64,000 nt of DNA from Parvularcula bermudensis HTCC2503 (lineage in GTDB: Bacteria; Pseudomonadota; Alphaproteobacteria; Caulobacterales; Parvularculaceae): contig NC_014414.1 in assembly GCF_000152825.2 (NCBI RefSeq), forward strand, positions 1,674,001-1,738,000, read 5' to 3'. Positions 53,513-62,961 of this stretch are shown one piece after another (the first letter of the stretch is position 1; every line of letters begins with the position of its first letter). The notes under the pieces were generated by a model. That model did no database searches, had not been told where the DNA came from, and saw only the letters and a list, made by a program, of their open reading frames with translations. Position numbers and translations under genes: made by a program.

Positions 53513-53998
53513 ATGGCTCAACTCCTCATCGTCTACCACTCCTATACCGGGGGAACGCGTCAAATGGTCGAGGCCGCTGCCGCCGCGGCGCGGGGGGAAA
53601 CAACCGTCGAGGTCAAAAAGGCCGACGCGGCAGGCCCCAATGATCTACTCGCCGCCGACGGGTATATGTTCGCCGCGCCCGAGAATCTCGCGGCCATTGC
53701 CGGCCGGATGAAGGACTTTTTCGACCGCACCTACTACCCCGTCCTCGGCGCCCTTGAGGGACGACCCTATGCGCAAATGGTGTGTGCGGGGTCGGACGGC
53801 GAGAATGCCGTTCGCCAGACGGCCCGCATCGCGCAGGGCTGGCGGCTCAAGGCTGTCCATGCGCCGATCATTGTCTGCACCCATGCCCAAAGCAAAGAAG
53901 AGATCTTGGCGGAAAAGATCATCGCCCCTGAGGATCTCGATCGCTGTGCGGAGATGGGAGCCACCCTCGGCGCCGGCCTTGCCATGGGGATCTTCTAG
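53513..53998 (+). CDS. Flavodoxin-like NAD(P)H/FMN protein
   Basis: 161-residue flavodoxin fold. FMN-binding loop VYHSYTGGTRQM (residues 7-18), then GYMFAAPENLAAIAGRMKDFFDRTYYP, the WrbA-like pattern after the second strand, and VCAGSDGENAVRQTARIAQG. It is shorter than WrbA and the partner quinone or reductase is unknown. It lies between the transaldolase gene (divergent, 120 bases) and a TonB receptor. Confidence 0.82.
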   Translation: MAQLLIVYHSYTGGTRQMVEAAAAAARGETTVEVKKADAAGPNDLLAADGYMFAAPENLAAIAGRMKDFFDRTYYPVLGALEGRPYAQMVCAGSDGENAVRQTARIAQGWRLKAVHAPIIVCTHAQSKEEILAEKIIAPEDLDRCAEMGATLGAGLAMGIF

Positions 53999-54142
53999 GC
54001 GGGGACTTTTAAGCGCGGGACTGGTGTCCTTCCGCAGGCACATCTCCAGGTAGAAGATCAGTATTTGATCCATTCCATATTGTCATTTCCCGCCGTAGCG
54101 CGATAGCGTGCTAACTTCACCGGATAGTGATGGGGGATAATC

Positions 54143-56488
54143 GTGCAAAAATCGATTTCGAGCGGATATATGCTAAGTTGTGCTGCATTTGCGATCTTGG
54201 CGACGCCGATGGCTGCTGCCGCCCAGACAATGCCGGAGGCGACGGCCGCCGGCGCAACCCAGGAAGATAAGGTCATCGTGACGGGGCGTCGGGTGTCCGG
54301 GGTCTTCGATGCCATCGGCGCAGATCAGGCCAGTGTGACCGTCGGCGTCACGCGCGAGGAGCTTCTCTCCGCCCCTGCGGGCATCTCAGGGCTCAAAATG
54401 CTTGAGACCCTGCCGGGCTTTAACGTCCAAACCGATGGGGCCTTGGGCCTTTATGAGTTTGGGAATTCCGTTTCGGTGCGGGCCTTCAGGCTGCCGCAGA
54501 TCGGTTTCGTGCTCGACGGGGTCCCCATGGGACGCTCGGACGCCTTTGGGGGCAGTCCGATCTTCCGGTATGTGGATAACGAAAATCTGGGGTCGGTGAT
54601 TGCGTCGCCGGGGGCGGGCGATGTGTCCCTGCCCAGCTATTCGTCCCTTGGCCCGATTGTCTCCTACAACACCACCGATCCCGCCGAGGAGTTCGGCGGG
54701 GTGCTGCAATACACGATCGGGGATTTCGACCTCGAACGCAGCTTCATCAAGCTAGAGACGGGCCGGATCGGCGGCTTCACCGGCTATATCAGTCGCTCCA
54801 AGACAGACAGCAATCTGTGGCGGGGGCCGGGGTCGATCGACCGGGAACATATCGAAGCCAAAGCGAAATACGAATTCGACGACGATACCTATCTGCGGGC
54901 CATTTATGTCGCGAATGATTTCTTCGACTACGATTCTCCCTCCGGGACGGAAGCGACATTCGATGCCAATTACGGCTATGCCTATCTTGCGACGGTCCCA
55001 AATGATTGTATCGAGCCCGATCCGGGGGTCTTTGACTACAATGGTGACGGGACGATCGATGGTGACGATTTTACCCCCGTTTTCACCCAAGGGTCGTGTA
55101 CGCAATATTTCGAAGACCGGATCAATGTTCGCCAGGATGCGCTTTATGGCGTAACCTTCGCGACCGATATTACGCCGTCGGTCGACCTCGTCCTGACCTC
55201 CTATTTTGAGGACAAAGACGGGTTTGGGGTCTCCCCCGACAGCTATTCCAATTCGCGCGGCATCTATGTCGATCAGGCCGCGGCGGGGCTGCCCGTCACC
55301 CATCCGCGCGGTGTGCAGTACGGCTTGTCCGAAGTCGGGGGCGAGCGCCTTGGCATTCTTGGCGGGGTGAGCGTCGAGGCGGGGAACCATCTCATCGAGC
55401 TTGGCGGTTGGTATGAGGATGAATTCTACAACCGGACACAGCTACGGCTCAATAATTCAGGCGGCAGCGCCGACGGCGAGGTCCTGTTCGATGAGGTCGC
55501 CTATTTCCGCCGGAACTATCAAAGTGTTCGTCAGACGACGCAATTCTACGTCAAGGACACGATCAGCCTGCTGCAGGATCAGCTCACGCTGGAAGTCGGG
55601 GTCAAAAGCCTGAATATCGAGTACACGCTCGACGGCTACCGCGACTACGCCGATTACGAAATCGATGGTATGCCGGGCTATGGACCGCAATATGTCGAAG
55701 CGGAGTATGAGGACAATTTTCTGCCCATGGTCGGCGCGGTCTATCGCCTGACCCCGACGGAACAACTCTTTGCGTCCTACGCTCAGAATTACGCCCTTCC
55801 CCAAGGGGCTGATAGTGTCTTCTCCACCGCCGTCAGTTTCGACGCCCCGCCGCCCGCCGCCGAAGAGTCGGAGAATTTTGAGATCGGGATCAGGACGAAC
55901 AGACCCCAATTCTATGGGACGGCGGCACTCTACTATACCACCTTCGATAATCGCCTGGTGCAAGGGAATGTCCTCAATCCGGCGACGAACGAACCCGAGG
56001 CCTTCTATATCAATGCCGGGGAGACCGAGGCCTATGGTTTTGAATTGGCCGGGGTTTATCAGCCCGCCCTGTTTGAGGATTTGCTCTACTTCAACGCAAA
56101 CCTGACCCTTAATCGCGCGACCACAAAGGATGGGTTCAGCGGCAACGAGGCGGGAAGTTTGCTCGCCGACAGCCCGCAGATTTTGTTCACCGGTGGGATG
56201 ACCTATGAACCGACGGATTGGGCGGTCGCCAATCTGTCGTTAAAATATACCGGCGAGCGCTACGCCGATTATAATGAGCAGTTCGAGATTGATCCCTTCA
56301 CCGTGGTCAGCGGCTATCTCGATCTTGGCGGGCCGAACAGCTTCGGCGTTCCGGAGAATGTCAGCCTGCGGTTCAATGTGGATAACCTCCTCGATGAGGA
56401 AGCGTTGTCCTTTGTCTTTGCCGGCTCTCCTTTCTACCGTCCGTTGAACCCGCGCACCTTTCAGGCGACCTTGCGGGTGGAATATTGA
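54143..56488 (+). CDS. TonB-dependent receptor with EF-hand-like loop
   Basis: 781-residue receptor from a GTG start with GGGGGA upstream. Signal peptide at residues 1-27 (cut before QTMPEA), TonB-box-like DKVIVTGRRV near 48, plug with LKMLETLPGFNVQTDGALGL and the segment VRAFRLPQIGFVLDGVPM. The barrel ends TFQATLRVEY. An unusual insert at residues 298-310 (DYNGDGTIDGDDF) fits a calcium EF-hand/dockerin loop, with Asp298, Asn300, Asp302, Thr304 backbone position, Asp306 and Asp309 in the right places. It would lie in an extracellular loop. Substrate unknown. Confidence 0.92.
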   Translation: MQKSISSGYMLSCAAFAILATPMAAAAQTMPEATAAGATQEDKVIVTGRRVSGVFDAIGADQASVTVGVTREELLSAPAGISGLKMLETLPGFNVQTDGALGLYEFGNSVSVRAFRLPQIGFVLDGVPMGRSDAFGGSPIFRYVDNENLGSVIASPGAGDVSLPSYSSLGPIVSYNTTDPAEEFGGVLQYTIGDFDLERSFIKLETGRIGGFTGYISRSKTDSNLWRGPGSIDREHIEAKAKYEFDDDTYLRAIYVANDFFDYDSPSGTEATFDANYGYAYLATVPNDCIEPDPGVFDYNGDGTIDGDDFTPVFTQGSCTQYFEDRINVRQDALYGVTFATDITPSVDLVLTSYFEDKDGFGVSPDSYSNSRGIYVDQAAAGLPVTHPRGVQYGLSEVGGERLGILGGVSVEAGNHLIELGGWYEDEFYNRTQLRLNNSGGSADGEVLFDEVAYFRRNYQSVRQTTQFYVKDTISLLQDQLTLEVGVKSLNIEYTLDGYRDYADYEIDGMPGYGPQYVEAEYEDNFLPMVGAVYRLTPTEQLFASYAQNYALPQGADSVFSTAVSFDAPPPAAEESENFEIGIRTNRPQFYGTAALYYTTFDNRLVQGNVLNPATNEPEAFYINAGETEAYGFELAGVYQPALFEDLLYFNANLTLNRATTKDGFSGNEAGSLLADSPQILFTGGMTYEPTDWAVANLSLKYTGERYADYNEQFEIDPFTVVSGYLDLGGPNSFGVPENVSLRFNVDNLLDEEALSFVFAGSPFYRPLNPRTFQATLRVEY

Positions 56489-56594
56489 GGAAAGGGGGCA
56501 GGCGGGCGGGGGGCGCCTTGTCCCCCAAGGGGCCTGCCCCCGGCAAGGGGCCTCCTGCCGGATTGTCGAACCGCGGCGGGGGGGGCTGCCTAAT

Positions 56595-57521
56595 TTAATT
56601 GCGTGGGGCAGCAGCTCGACGCAATCGATCGTTGATGGCCTTGCCCAGCCCATCCTCTGGGATGGGCGCAACGGCGATCGGCCTGCCATGGCGATCGAGC
56701 TCTCGCATATGGGCAAACAGATTGGCCGCCGCCTCAATGAGATCACCGCTTGGCGATAGATCGAGGGTCGCCCCGGGGGTGCCGCCAAATCCCAGCAGCA
56801 CCTCGTCTTCTGTCGCCGCCTTGGCGTCGAGGCGGACGGCGGCATCGGGGGCGTAATGACTGGCCATCATGCCGGGGGCATCGATCCCGCCGCCGGGCTC
56901 GGCGAGCGGTTCGCCGAGAATTTCCTCGATTTGCTGGGCAGTGATCCCGCCCGGCCGGAGGAGGGTGGGGCGCTCCCCCGTCAGGCCGACAATCGTGCTC
57001 TCAAGTCCCACTGTGCAGGGGCCGCCATCCAGTACCGGGATGTCGGTGCCGAACTCGGCGACGACATGGCCTGCAATGGTTGGGCTGATCCGACCGGAAC
57101 GATTGGCGCTCGGTGCCACGATGGGGCCGCCAAAGACGGCCAGAAGCGCGCGCGCCACGGGGTGCAGCGGCGCTCTGATGGCCACGGTATCAAGACCGGC
57201 CAAGGCGATATCCGCGACCGGGCCGCCGCGTTTGGAGGGCAAGACCAGGGTCAGAGGTCCCGGCCAGAACCGGCTGATCAATTGGTCCGCGCGGGGCTCC
57301 ATCTCGGTGATATGGGCGGCGTCCCGGCGGTCCAAGACATGAACGATCAACGGATTGAAATGCGGTCGCCCCTTGATTTCATACAGCCTGGCAATGGCTT
57401 CGCCCTGGGTCGCATCCGCAGCGAGGCCATAGACGGTTTCGGTGGGAAGGCCGACAAGACCGCCCGAGCGGAGCTGCTCTGCGGCCTTATCGATGGAAAA
57501 ACGAAACGATACAGTGCTCAT
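56595..57521 (-). CDS. Threonylcarbamoyl-AMP synthase (Sua5/YwlC)
   Basis: 308 residues. Makes threonylcarbamoyl-AMP for the universal t6A tRNA modification. The YrdC domain (about 10-200) has LPTETVYGLAADATQG and KGRPHFNPLIVHVL, and APSANRSGRISPT. A C-terminal Sua5 domain (about 215-308) with GMMASHYAPDAAVRLD distinguishes it from short TsaC. The ATG at 57521 starts the family sequence; the upstream in-frame extension overlaps the divergent acyl-CoA dehydrogenase promoter region and is rejected. Confidence 0.93.
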   Translation of the reverse strand: MSTVSFRFSIDKAAEQLRSGGLVGLPTETVYGLAADATQGEAIARLYEIKGRPHFNPLIVHVLDRRDAAHITEMEPRADQLISRFWPGPLTLVLPSKRGGPVADIALAGLDTVAIRAPLHPVARALLAVFGGPIVAPSANRSGRISPTIAGHVVAEFGTDIPVLDGGPCTVGLESTIVGLTGERPTLLRPGGITAQQIEEILGEPLAEPGGGIDAPGMMASHYAPDAAVRLDAKAATEDEVLLGFGGTPGATLDLSPSGDLIEAAANLFAHMRELDRHGRPIAVAPIPEDGLGKAINDRLRRAAAPRN

Positions 57522-57633
57522 CGACCGCGTTTTATCGCCGCGAAGGCGTTTCGCCCACTCCCCCTTGCGGTGAAGAGCCGCTAAAGCGATCAAGACAGTG
57601 TATAAATGACCGAAATGTCGAGGAGGACACGTT

Positions 57634-59430
57634 ATGCCGTTCGCAACCCCCGTCCGGGACATGCAATTCATACTCGAACATGCGGCGAACTTCGACGCCG
57701 TTCGAGATATCGGAGCCTATGACGATCTTTCCGAAGAGATTATCGATGCCGTTCTGACCGAAGTTGCCAAGCTCGCCGATAATGTGTTTGCGCCGCTGAA
57801 CTGGACGTCGGACCAGCAAGGCGCCCGCTTGGAAAATGGGCAAGTCTACACGACCCCCGGCTTCAAGGAGGCGTATCAGGAGTATGTCGAAGGCGGCTGG
57901 AACGCCGTCGCTTTCCCTGAGGAATATGGCGGGCAGGGAATGCCCTCGACGATCGCTCTTGCGGTCTACGACGCCCTCAGCGCTGCCTGCATCAGCCTCT
58001 CCATGGGGATGAGCCTCACCCAGGGCGCGGTGAAAGCGCTCCTTAAATATGGCACGGACGAGCAGAAAGCGCTTTATCTGCCGAAGATGGCCACGGCGGA
58101 ATGGTCGGGGACGATGAACCTCTCCGAACCCCATGCGGGGTCCGACCTCTCGCAACTGAAGTGTAAAGCAGAGCCGGTCGGTGACGGGACCTTCAAGATC
58201 AAGGGGACCAAGTGCTGGATCTCCTATGGCGACCACGATCTGACCGAGAATATCTGCCACCTCGTTCTTGCCCGTCTCCCAGATGCCCCCGAAGGGACCA
58301 AGGGTATTTCGATGTTCCTGGTGCCGAAATATCGGGTCAATGAGGATGGGTCCCTCGGTTCTCGGAACGATGTCAATATCGTGTCGATCGAGGAAAAGCT
58401 GGGGCAGCATGGGTCGCCGACCTGTGTCATCTCCTTCGGTGACGATGATGATTGCCTCGGGACCCTTGTCGGCAAGGAGAATGAGGGCCTCAAAAACATG
58501 TTCGTCATGATGAACTCAGCCCGCATCGATGTCGGCATGCAGGGAACCTCGGCCTCGGAGGCGAGCTTCCAAAAAGCGCTGCAATATGCCCAAGAACGCC
58601 CCCAGGGGCGGCCCTATGGCGTGCGCAGCGGGCCGCAAGTGCCGATCTACGAGCATCCCGATGTGCGTCGTCAGTTGATGACCATGCGAGCGCTGACCGA
58701 TGCGAGCCGGGCGCTCGGCTATGCGGCGGCTATTGCCCATGACATCGCCGAAAAAGCCACGGACGAGGATGTCCGCCGGGCGGCGAAGGAGCGTGAGGAT
58801 CTGCTGACCCCCCTCGCCAAGGCCTTCCCCACCGACCGGGCGATGGAAGTGACCAATCACGGCATCCAGATCCATGGCGGCATGGGATTTGTCGAGGAAA
58901 CCGGCGCCGCGCAGTTCTATCGCGATGCTCGGATTACGCAGATCTATGAGGGGACGAACGGCATCCAGGCGATCGACCTTGTCGGCCGGAAACTCGGTAT
59001 GGGCGAGGGCAAACTGGCCTTTGACTTCATGGACGATATCAGCGCCCTTTCCCAGGAACTGGCCGACAGTGACAATGCCAGTCTCGTGGCCATCGGGAAA
59101 GCTCTCGACACGGCGGTGAAAGAGCTTCGGGATACGACCGAATACATGATCAAGGCGATGTCTGGCACCGCTGAAGACGGCCTGGCCGGGGCCACCCCTT
59201 ATCTCGACCAGTTCGGCTATGTCGCGGGGGCCTATTATCTGGCGCGCGGGGCCAAGGTGGCGGCGAAGAAATCCGCTGAGGGCGATGATCCTGAGTATCA
59301 CGACACCAAGGTCCATATCACCCGTTTTTATACGGACAATGTGCTGCCCAGGGCGACGGGGCTCATCCCCGCGGTCAAGGCCGGTGCGGAGACTGTGGCG
59401 AAACTCGACCCCGAAAAGCTCGCCAGCTAA
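57634..59430 (+). CDS. Acyl-CoA dehydrogenase, DmdC-type long form
   Basis: 598-residue FAD enzyme of the long acyl-CoA dehydrogenase group that includes DmdC (3-methylmercaptopropionyl-CoA dehydrogenase). N-terminal AcylCoA_DH_N region, EYGGQGMPSTIALAVYD, MNLSEPHAGSDLSQLKCKAE, the FAD segment ITQIYEGTNGIQAIDLVGR with the likely catalytic-region Glu, and the extra C-terminal domain after about residue 470. The assignment to DMSP breakdown is plausible in a marine bacterium, but many DmdC-like proteins act on ordinary fatty acyl-CoA. It begins 112 bases from the divergent Sua5 gene and has its own terminator. Confidence 0.92.
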   Translation: MPFATPVRDMQFILEHAANFDAVRDIGAYDDLSEEIIDAVLTEVAKLADNVFAPLNWTSDQQGARLENGQVYTTPGFKEAYQEYVEGGWNAVAFPEEYGGQGMPSTIALAVYDALSAACISLSMGMSLTQGAVKALLKYGTDEQKALYLPKMATAEWSGTMNLSEPHAGSDLSQLKCKAEPVGDGTFKIKGTKCWISYGDHDLTENICHLVLARLPDAPEGTKGISMFLVPKYRVNEDGSLGSRNDVNIVSIEEKLGQHGSPTCVISFGDDDDCLGTLVGKENEGLKNMFVMMNSARIDVGMQGTSASEASFQKALQYAQERPQGRPYGVRSGPQVPIYEHPDVRRQLMTMRALTDASRALGYAAAIAHDIAEKATDEDVRRAAKEREDLLTPLAKAFPTDRAMEVTNHGIQIHGGMGFVEETGAAQFYRDARITQIYEGTNGIQAIDLVGRKLGMGEGKLAFDFMDDISALSQELADSDNASLVAIGKALDTAVKELRDTTEYMIKAMSGTAEDGLAGATPYLDQFGYVAGAYYLARGAKVAAKKSAEGDDPEYHDTKVHITRFYTDNVLPRATGLIPAVKAGAETVAKLDPEKLAS

Positions 59431-59509
59431 GGGCGAGTGATGCTGCGCAAATCCTAAATGGCCGCGCGCGGCATCGCCTTGAGGCCTATTCCTCAGTACG
59501 GACCATAAA

Positions 59510-59543
59510 GGGCGGGGGGCGATAAGACCCTCCCGCTTTTTTG
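59510..59543 (+). terminator. Intrinsic terminator after the acyl-CoA dehydrogenase gene
   Basis: GGGCGGGGGG paired with CCCTCCCGC-region bases (core GCGGG with CCCGC), then TTTTTTG. It lies between convergent genes, and the stem contains mismatches. Confidence 0.7.
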
Positions 59544-59586
59544 TTCCGCTCGCCCCCCCCCGTGGGTGGAGGGTCAGGGGAAGGGG

Positions 59587-60936
59587 TCAGACCTCCTGAA
59601 TGGCAAAGGGCACGGTCAGCCACAGCGACAGGGTCGCCTTGTCCTCATCGATATCGGTCCGATCGATGGTCACATGGGTCGACATGAACTCGATGATCAT
59701 TTCGAGCTCTTCCTCCGGCGTGGCGGGGGGCTCGTCAAACGTGCTCAAAAGTCTCAGAGCATTTGCGGTGATCGGATCGGCATTTTCCACGACATCTTGA
59801 ATGGCGTTCTGAATGTTCTCGAGCTGATCATCGTCGAGATTGATATTGATGGCATCGGCAATCAACTCGTTCGTAGACGCTTCATTATCAAGACTGGAGT
59901 CAATCGCCAAAAAGACGATCGTTGCAATCGGGCCGAGCAATAGCCCGCCTGGAACGAAAAAGGCGAGGATCGAGGCGATGATAAAGCCATCATTCTGATG
60001 GCTCTGCTCGGTCACGACGGTCTGAATCCCCACAAGGCTGGTGAGGTCCCTGACCCAGTCCTGGGTCATGTTGGACGGCAACATCCGCATTTCGATGGTG
60101 AAATCGAGCTTGCTGTCGAACCAAAGAAACGTATCGGGCGCGATCACCCGGCCTTTGATTTCAACGAAGCCGTCCTTGAAATCGGAGGTGATCGATTCGA
60201 GCCGCTTGCCGCCCTCAAGCTGGGTGCCCGCTTGCTCTTCGATCTGGGCCCGGAAGTTTTCATCGAGCAGCTCGAAACTGAAATTCAAGAGCAGCGGACG
60301 GTAGCGGAATTCGTCGCCGGTGAATTGGCGAATGGGAATAAGGCCTGACCGGTGAAAGACGCGTCCATCGTCCCGAAAGCAGGCGACGATCGCGAATTCT
60401 TCGTAATCGTCCGTAATGTCCTCAATGGAGAAATTGCCGTCTTCGTCGGTTTCCTGGACCTGGATGACGGTCATGAAATCCGCCTGATCGCTGGCGCCCG
60501 CGAATTTGCCGTAGACAAGCACATCGACAGGCTCGCGTATTTTCGCGAACGGCGTCGCGCCATCGTTTGAAATCCGCCGGAAAAACCCGGTCAATGTCCG
60601 GTGATCATCCCCGGCACTCAGCTTGATCGCGCTGTAAACGAGGTCTGAAAACTTATCCTCTCCAAAGCCCGAAATCGTGGAGCGGAACGGCCACGCCGAT
60701 CGAATGAACTCAGCAATCGTCGTCCAGCCGCCGGGCGGCCGCGCATCGAGAAAGCGCTGGGCGACCGTATCGCCGATGGCGCTGCCTTCCCCTTCTTCGG
60801 CCCGGCCAAAGCCAGGGCGGTCGACGATGACGTCAAAGTCGCGCACATCGTTGAAACTGTTGAGAAGGGTGATGATTTTGCGCTCAACGGTCGTGCCGAA
60901 AACGGCAGCGGCCGGAATGAAGCTCTGACGGTCCAT
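59587..60936 (-). CDS. Hypothetical 449-residue protein
   Basis: No recognised family. The first ~230 residues resemble beta-rich domains with aromatic and acidic segments (WTTIAEFIRSAWPFRS, DVLVYGKFAGASDQADFM, HRSGLIPIRQFTGDEFRYRP). A glycine-rich hydrophobic hairpin at about 318-350 (IIASILAFFVPGGLLLGPIA, then TIVFLAIDSS) could cross or enter a membrane. The C-terminal part is acidic and helical with LADAININLDDDQLENIQNA-like segments and ends in a beta-strand pair. It has no signal peptide. The sequence composition is similar to its neighbours. A hydrophobic double segment in a soluble protein is found in pore-forming or channel proteins, but nothing else supports that here. Its start is at 60936. 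Confidence 0.72.
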   Translation of the reverse strand: MDRQSFIPAAAVFGTTVERKIITLLNSFNDVRDFDVIVDRPGFGRAEEGEGSAIGDTVAQRFLDARPPGGWTTIAEFIRSAWPFRSTISGFGEDKFSDLVYSAIKLSAGDDHRTLTGFFRRISNDGATPFAKIREPVDVLVYGKFAGASDQADFMTVIQVQETDEDGNFSIEDITDDYEEFAIVACFRDDGRVFHRSGLIPIRQFTGDEFRYRPLLLNFSFELLDENFRAQIEEQAGTQLEGGKRLESITSDFKDGFVEIKGRVIAPDTFLWFDSKLDFTIEMRMLPSNMTQDWVRDLTSLVGIQTVVTEQSHQNDGFIIASILAFFVPGGLLLGPIATIVFLAIDSSLDNEASTNELIADAININLDDDQLENIQNAIQDVVENADPITANALRLLSTFDEPPATPEEELEMIIEFMSTHVTIDRTDIDEDKATLSLWLTVPFAIQEV

Positions 60937-61139
60937 AGATCACGTTCCCTCACCTTAGGCGCGAAAGTGTCGCACATCTTTCCCGTAAAGAAAGAGATTC
61001 TCGCACTAACCGGCAGCGTGCGGCCCCATCGGTGGCGATTAGGGCCGTAGCTAACCCCCGCCGCTCATGTGAGGGGCGAAGGCTTGGCGAGATCAGCGGC
61101 CCTTTGCCGATGCAAGGATTTGCGCGTAGGAAGCGAGAT

Positions 61140-61958
61140 ATGATCCCCGATAAGGTTAGCCTCGATCTGGCTCTCTTTTTGCCCATCTACGGGTGGCTGC
61201 TGCTTATCATCTGGGCCCGGTATGTGTTCATGGCGGGGATCGTACACAAAAGCCTCTGGCGCCCGGATGCAACGGTCAGGACGGGCAGCGCGCTCACGGG
61301 ACGGGCGCCCGGCGCGGCGGCGATGTGGCGGGAAGCGAAGACGTCAATCGGGGTCTCGCTCATCTATGCGCTGCCCGCGGCGGTCCTCTTCTTTCTCTTC
61401 GAGCAGGGCGGAACGGCGCTGACCAGAGAGATCGGCGGCCTCGGCGACCTGTTCTGGCAACCGGTGGCGCTCATCCTCTACCTCGTGCTCCACGACACCT
61501 ATTTTTACTGGACCCATCGGGCCATGCATCATCCGCGTTTGTATAAGGCGACCCACCACACCCATCACATGTCAAAGCAGCCGACAGCCTGGGCCTCGTT
61601 CTGCTTTTCACCGGCGGAGGCGCTGATCGGGGCGGTGATCGTCCCGGCCCTTGCCTTCGTGATCCCGATCCATGTCGCCACCTTTCTGCTTCTGTTGAGC
61701 CTGATGACCTTCAGTGCGGTGATGAACCACGCAGGCGTGGAGGTCTGGCCGCGGCGGTTCCTGGATGGGCCGATCGGTCGCCATCTCATCACGGCTCGGC
61801 ACCACAACCTCCATCACACGAAGTTCCAGCGCAATTTCGGTCTCTATTTTCGGTGGTGGGACCGCCTGATGGGGACGGACAGTCTGGAGGGGGACCCCGT
61901 CAGCGAGGCGGGACGCGATAAGATGGCGGTTCGGGTGCCGGCAAACGCGCCGCTCTAA
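61140..61958 (+). CDS. Sterol-desaturase/fatty acid hydroxylase family protein
   Basis: 272-residue integral membrane di-iron enzyme. The three histidine boxes are complete: HDTYFYWTHRAMHH (His118, 126, 130, 131), HHTHH (His139-143) and HHNLHH (His221-226), with an additional His197. About four hydrophobic segments are seen. Members hydroxylate or desaturate lipids such as sterols, carotenoids or ether lipids; the actual substrate here is unknown. The ATG at 61140 is chosen because the first hydrophobic segment starts soon after; an upstream in-frame start is weaker. Confidence 0.88.
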   Translation: MIPDKVSLDLALFLPIYGWLLLIIWARYVFMAGIVHKSLWRPDATVRTGSALTGRAPGAAAMWREAKTSIGVSLIYALPAAVLFFLFEQGGTALTREIGGLGDLFWQPVALILYLVLHDTYFYWTHRAMHHPRLYKATHHTHHMSKQPTAWASFCFSPAEALIGAVIVPALAFVIPIHVATFLLLLSLMTFSAVMNHAGVEVWPRRFLDGPIGRHLITARHHNLHHTKFQRNFGLYFRWWDRLMGTDSLEGDPVSEAGRDKMAVRVPANAPL

Positions 61959-61964
61959 GCGGAC

Positions 61965-62909
61965 TTATTCAAACAGGCTCGAGACGCTTTCCTCATTCGC
62001 GATCCGCCGGATGGCTTCGGCTAACAGGCGGGCAACGCTGATCGTCTTGATCTTTTCCGATTGCGCCTTGCGCGCTTGGTTGCCGATGGAATCCGTCACC
62101 ACCAGCCGATGAAGATTGGTCGCCTTATTGATCCGGGCGACGGCCTCGCCGGAGAGCACGCCATGGCTCACATAGGCTGAGACGCTCGCGGCACCTTGCT
62201 TTGTTAGGGCATCGGCGGCGTTGACCAGCGTGCCGCCCGAATCGACGATATCGTCGAACATGATGCAGTGGCGTCCGTCCACTTCGCCGATAATGTTCAT
62301 CACCTCAGCCTCCCCGGGGGCGAGGCGCCGCTTGTCGACGATCGCGAGGTCAACATCGCCCAGCCGCCGCGCGAGAGTGCGTGCCCGCACCACCCCGCCG
62401 ACATCGGGCGAGACGACGCACAGATCGCTGAGGTCGGGGCCGAAGGTCTGGCGGATTTCGTCCTCCATCACCGTCACGGCGTAGAGATTGTCCGTAGGGA
62501 TATCGAAAAAGCCCTGGAGCTGACCGGCATGGAGGTCGACGGTCAACACGCGATCGGCACCGGCTGTGGTAATCAGGTTCGCCACCAATTTGGCACTGAT
62601 CGGGGTTCTCGGCCCGGCTTTCCGATCCTGACGCGCATAGCCAAAATAGGGGATCACCGCCGTGATGCGACTGGCGCTGGCGCGCGACAGGGCATCGATC
62701 ATGATCAGCAATTCCATCAGGTGCTTGTTGGCCGGTTCCGAGGTCGATTGGACGACAAACACATCCTCTCCCCGGACATTCTCGCCGATTTCGACGCGCA
62801 CCTCCCCATCGTTGAAGCTCTTTACCAGGGCCTGGGCGAGGGGCACATCGAGGGTCTTGCCAATGGCTTCGGCGAGGTCGGGGGTCGCGTTACCTGCGAG
62901 GATCTTCAT
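61965..62909 (-). CDS. prs: Ribose-phosphate pyrophosphokinase
   Basis: 314 residues, standard length. Makes PRPP from ribose-5-phosphate and ATP for nucleotide, histidine and tryptophan synthesis. ATP-binding region [16 protein letters not shown]-binding loop [18 protein letters not shown] and the [17 protein letters not shown] segment are complete. It converges with the hydroxylase gene, only six bases apart. Confidence 0.97.
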   Translation of the reverse strand: MKILAGNATPDLAEAIGKTLDVPLAQALVKSFNDGEVRVEIGENVRGEDVFVVQSTSEPANKHLMELLIMIDALSRASASRITAVIPYFGYARQDRKAGPRTPISAKLVANLITTAGADRVLTVDLHAGQLQGFFDIPTDNLYAVTVMEDEIRQTFGPDLSDLCVVSPDVGGVVRARTLARRLGDVDLAIVDKRRLAPGEAEVMNIIGEVDGRHCIMFDDIVDSGGTLVNAADALTKQGAASVSAYVSHGVLSGEAVARINKATNLHRLVVTDSIGNQARKAQSEKIKTISVARLLAEAIRRIANEESVSSLFE

Positions 62910-62961
62910 ACCGGCGCTCCGCTAGGATGTGACAAGCCCATGACGTTGCGGCGCCGAACTT

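Noticed and set aside
59587-60936. Phage or contractile-injection component
   Set aside because: No neighbouring tail, sheath or baseplate-like gene and no clear motif in the protein.
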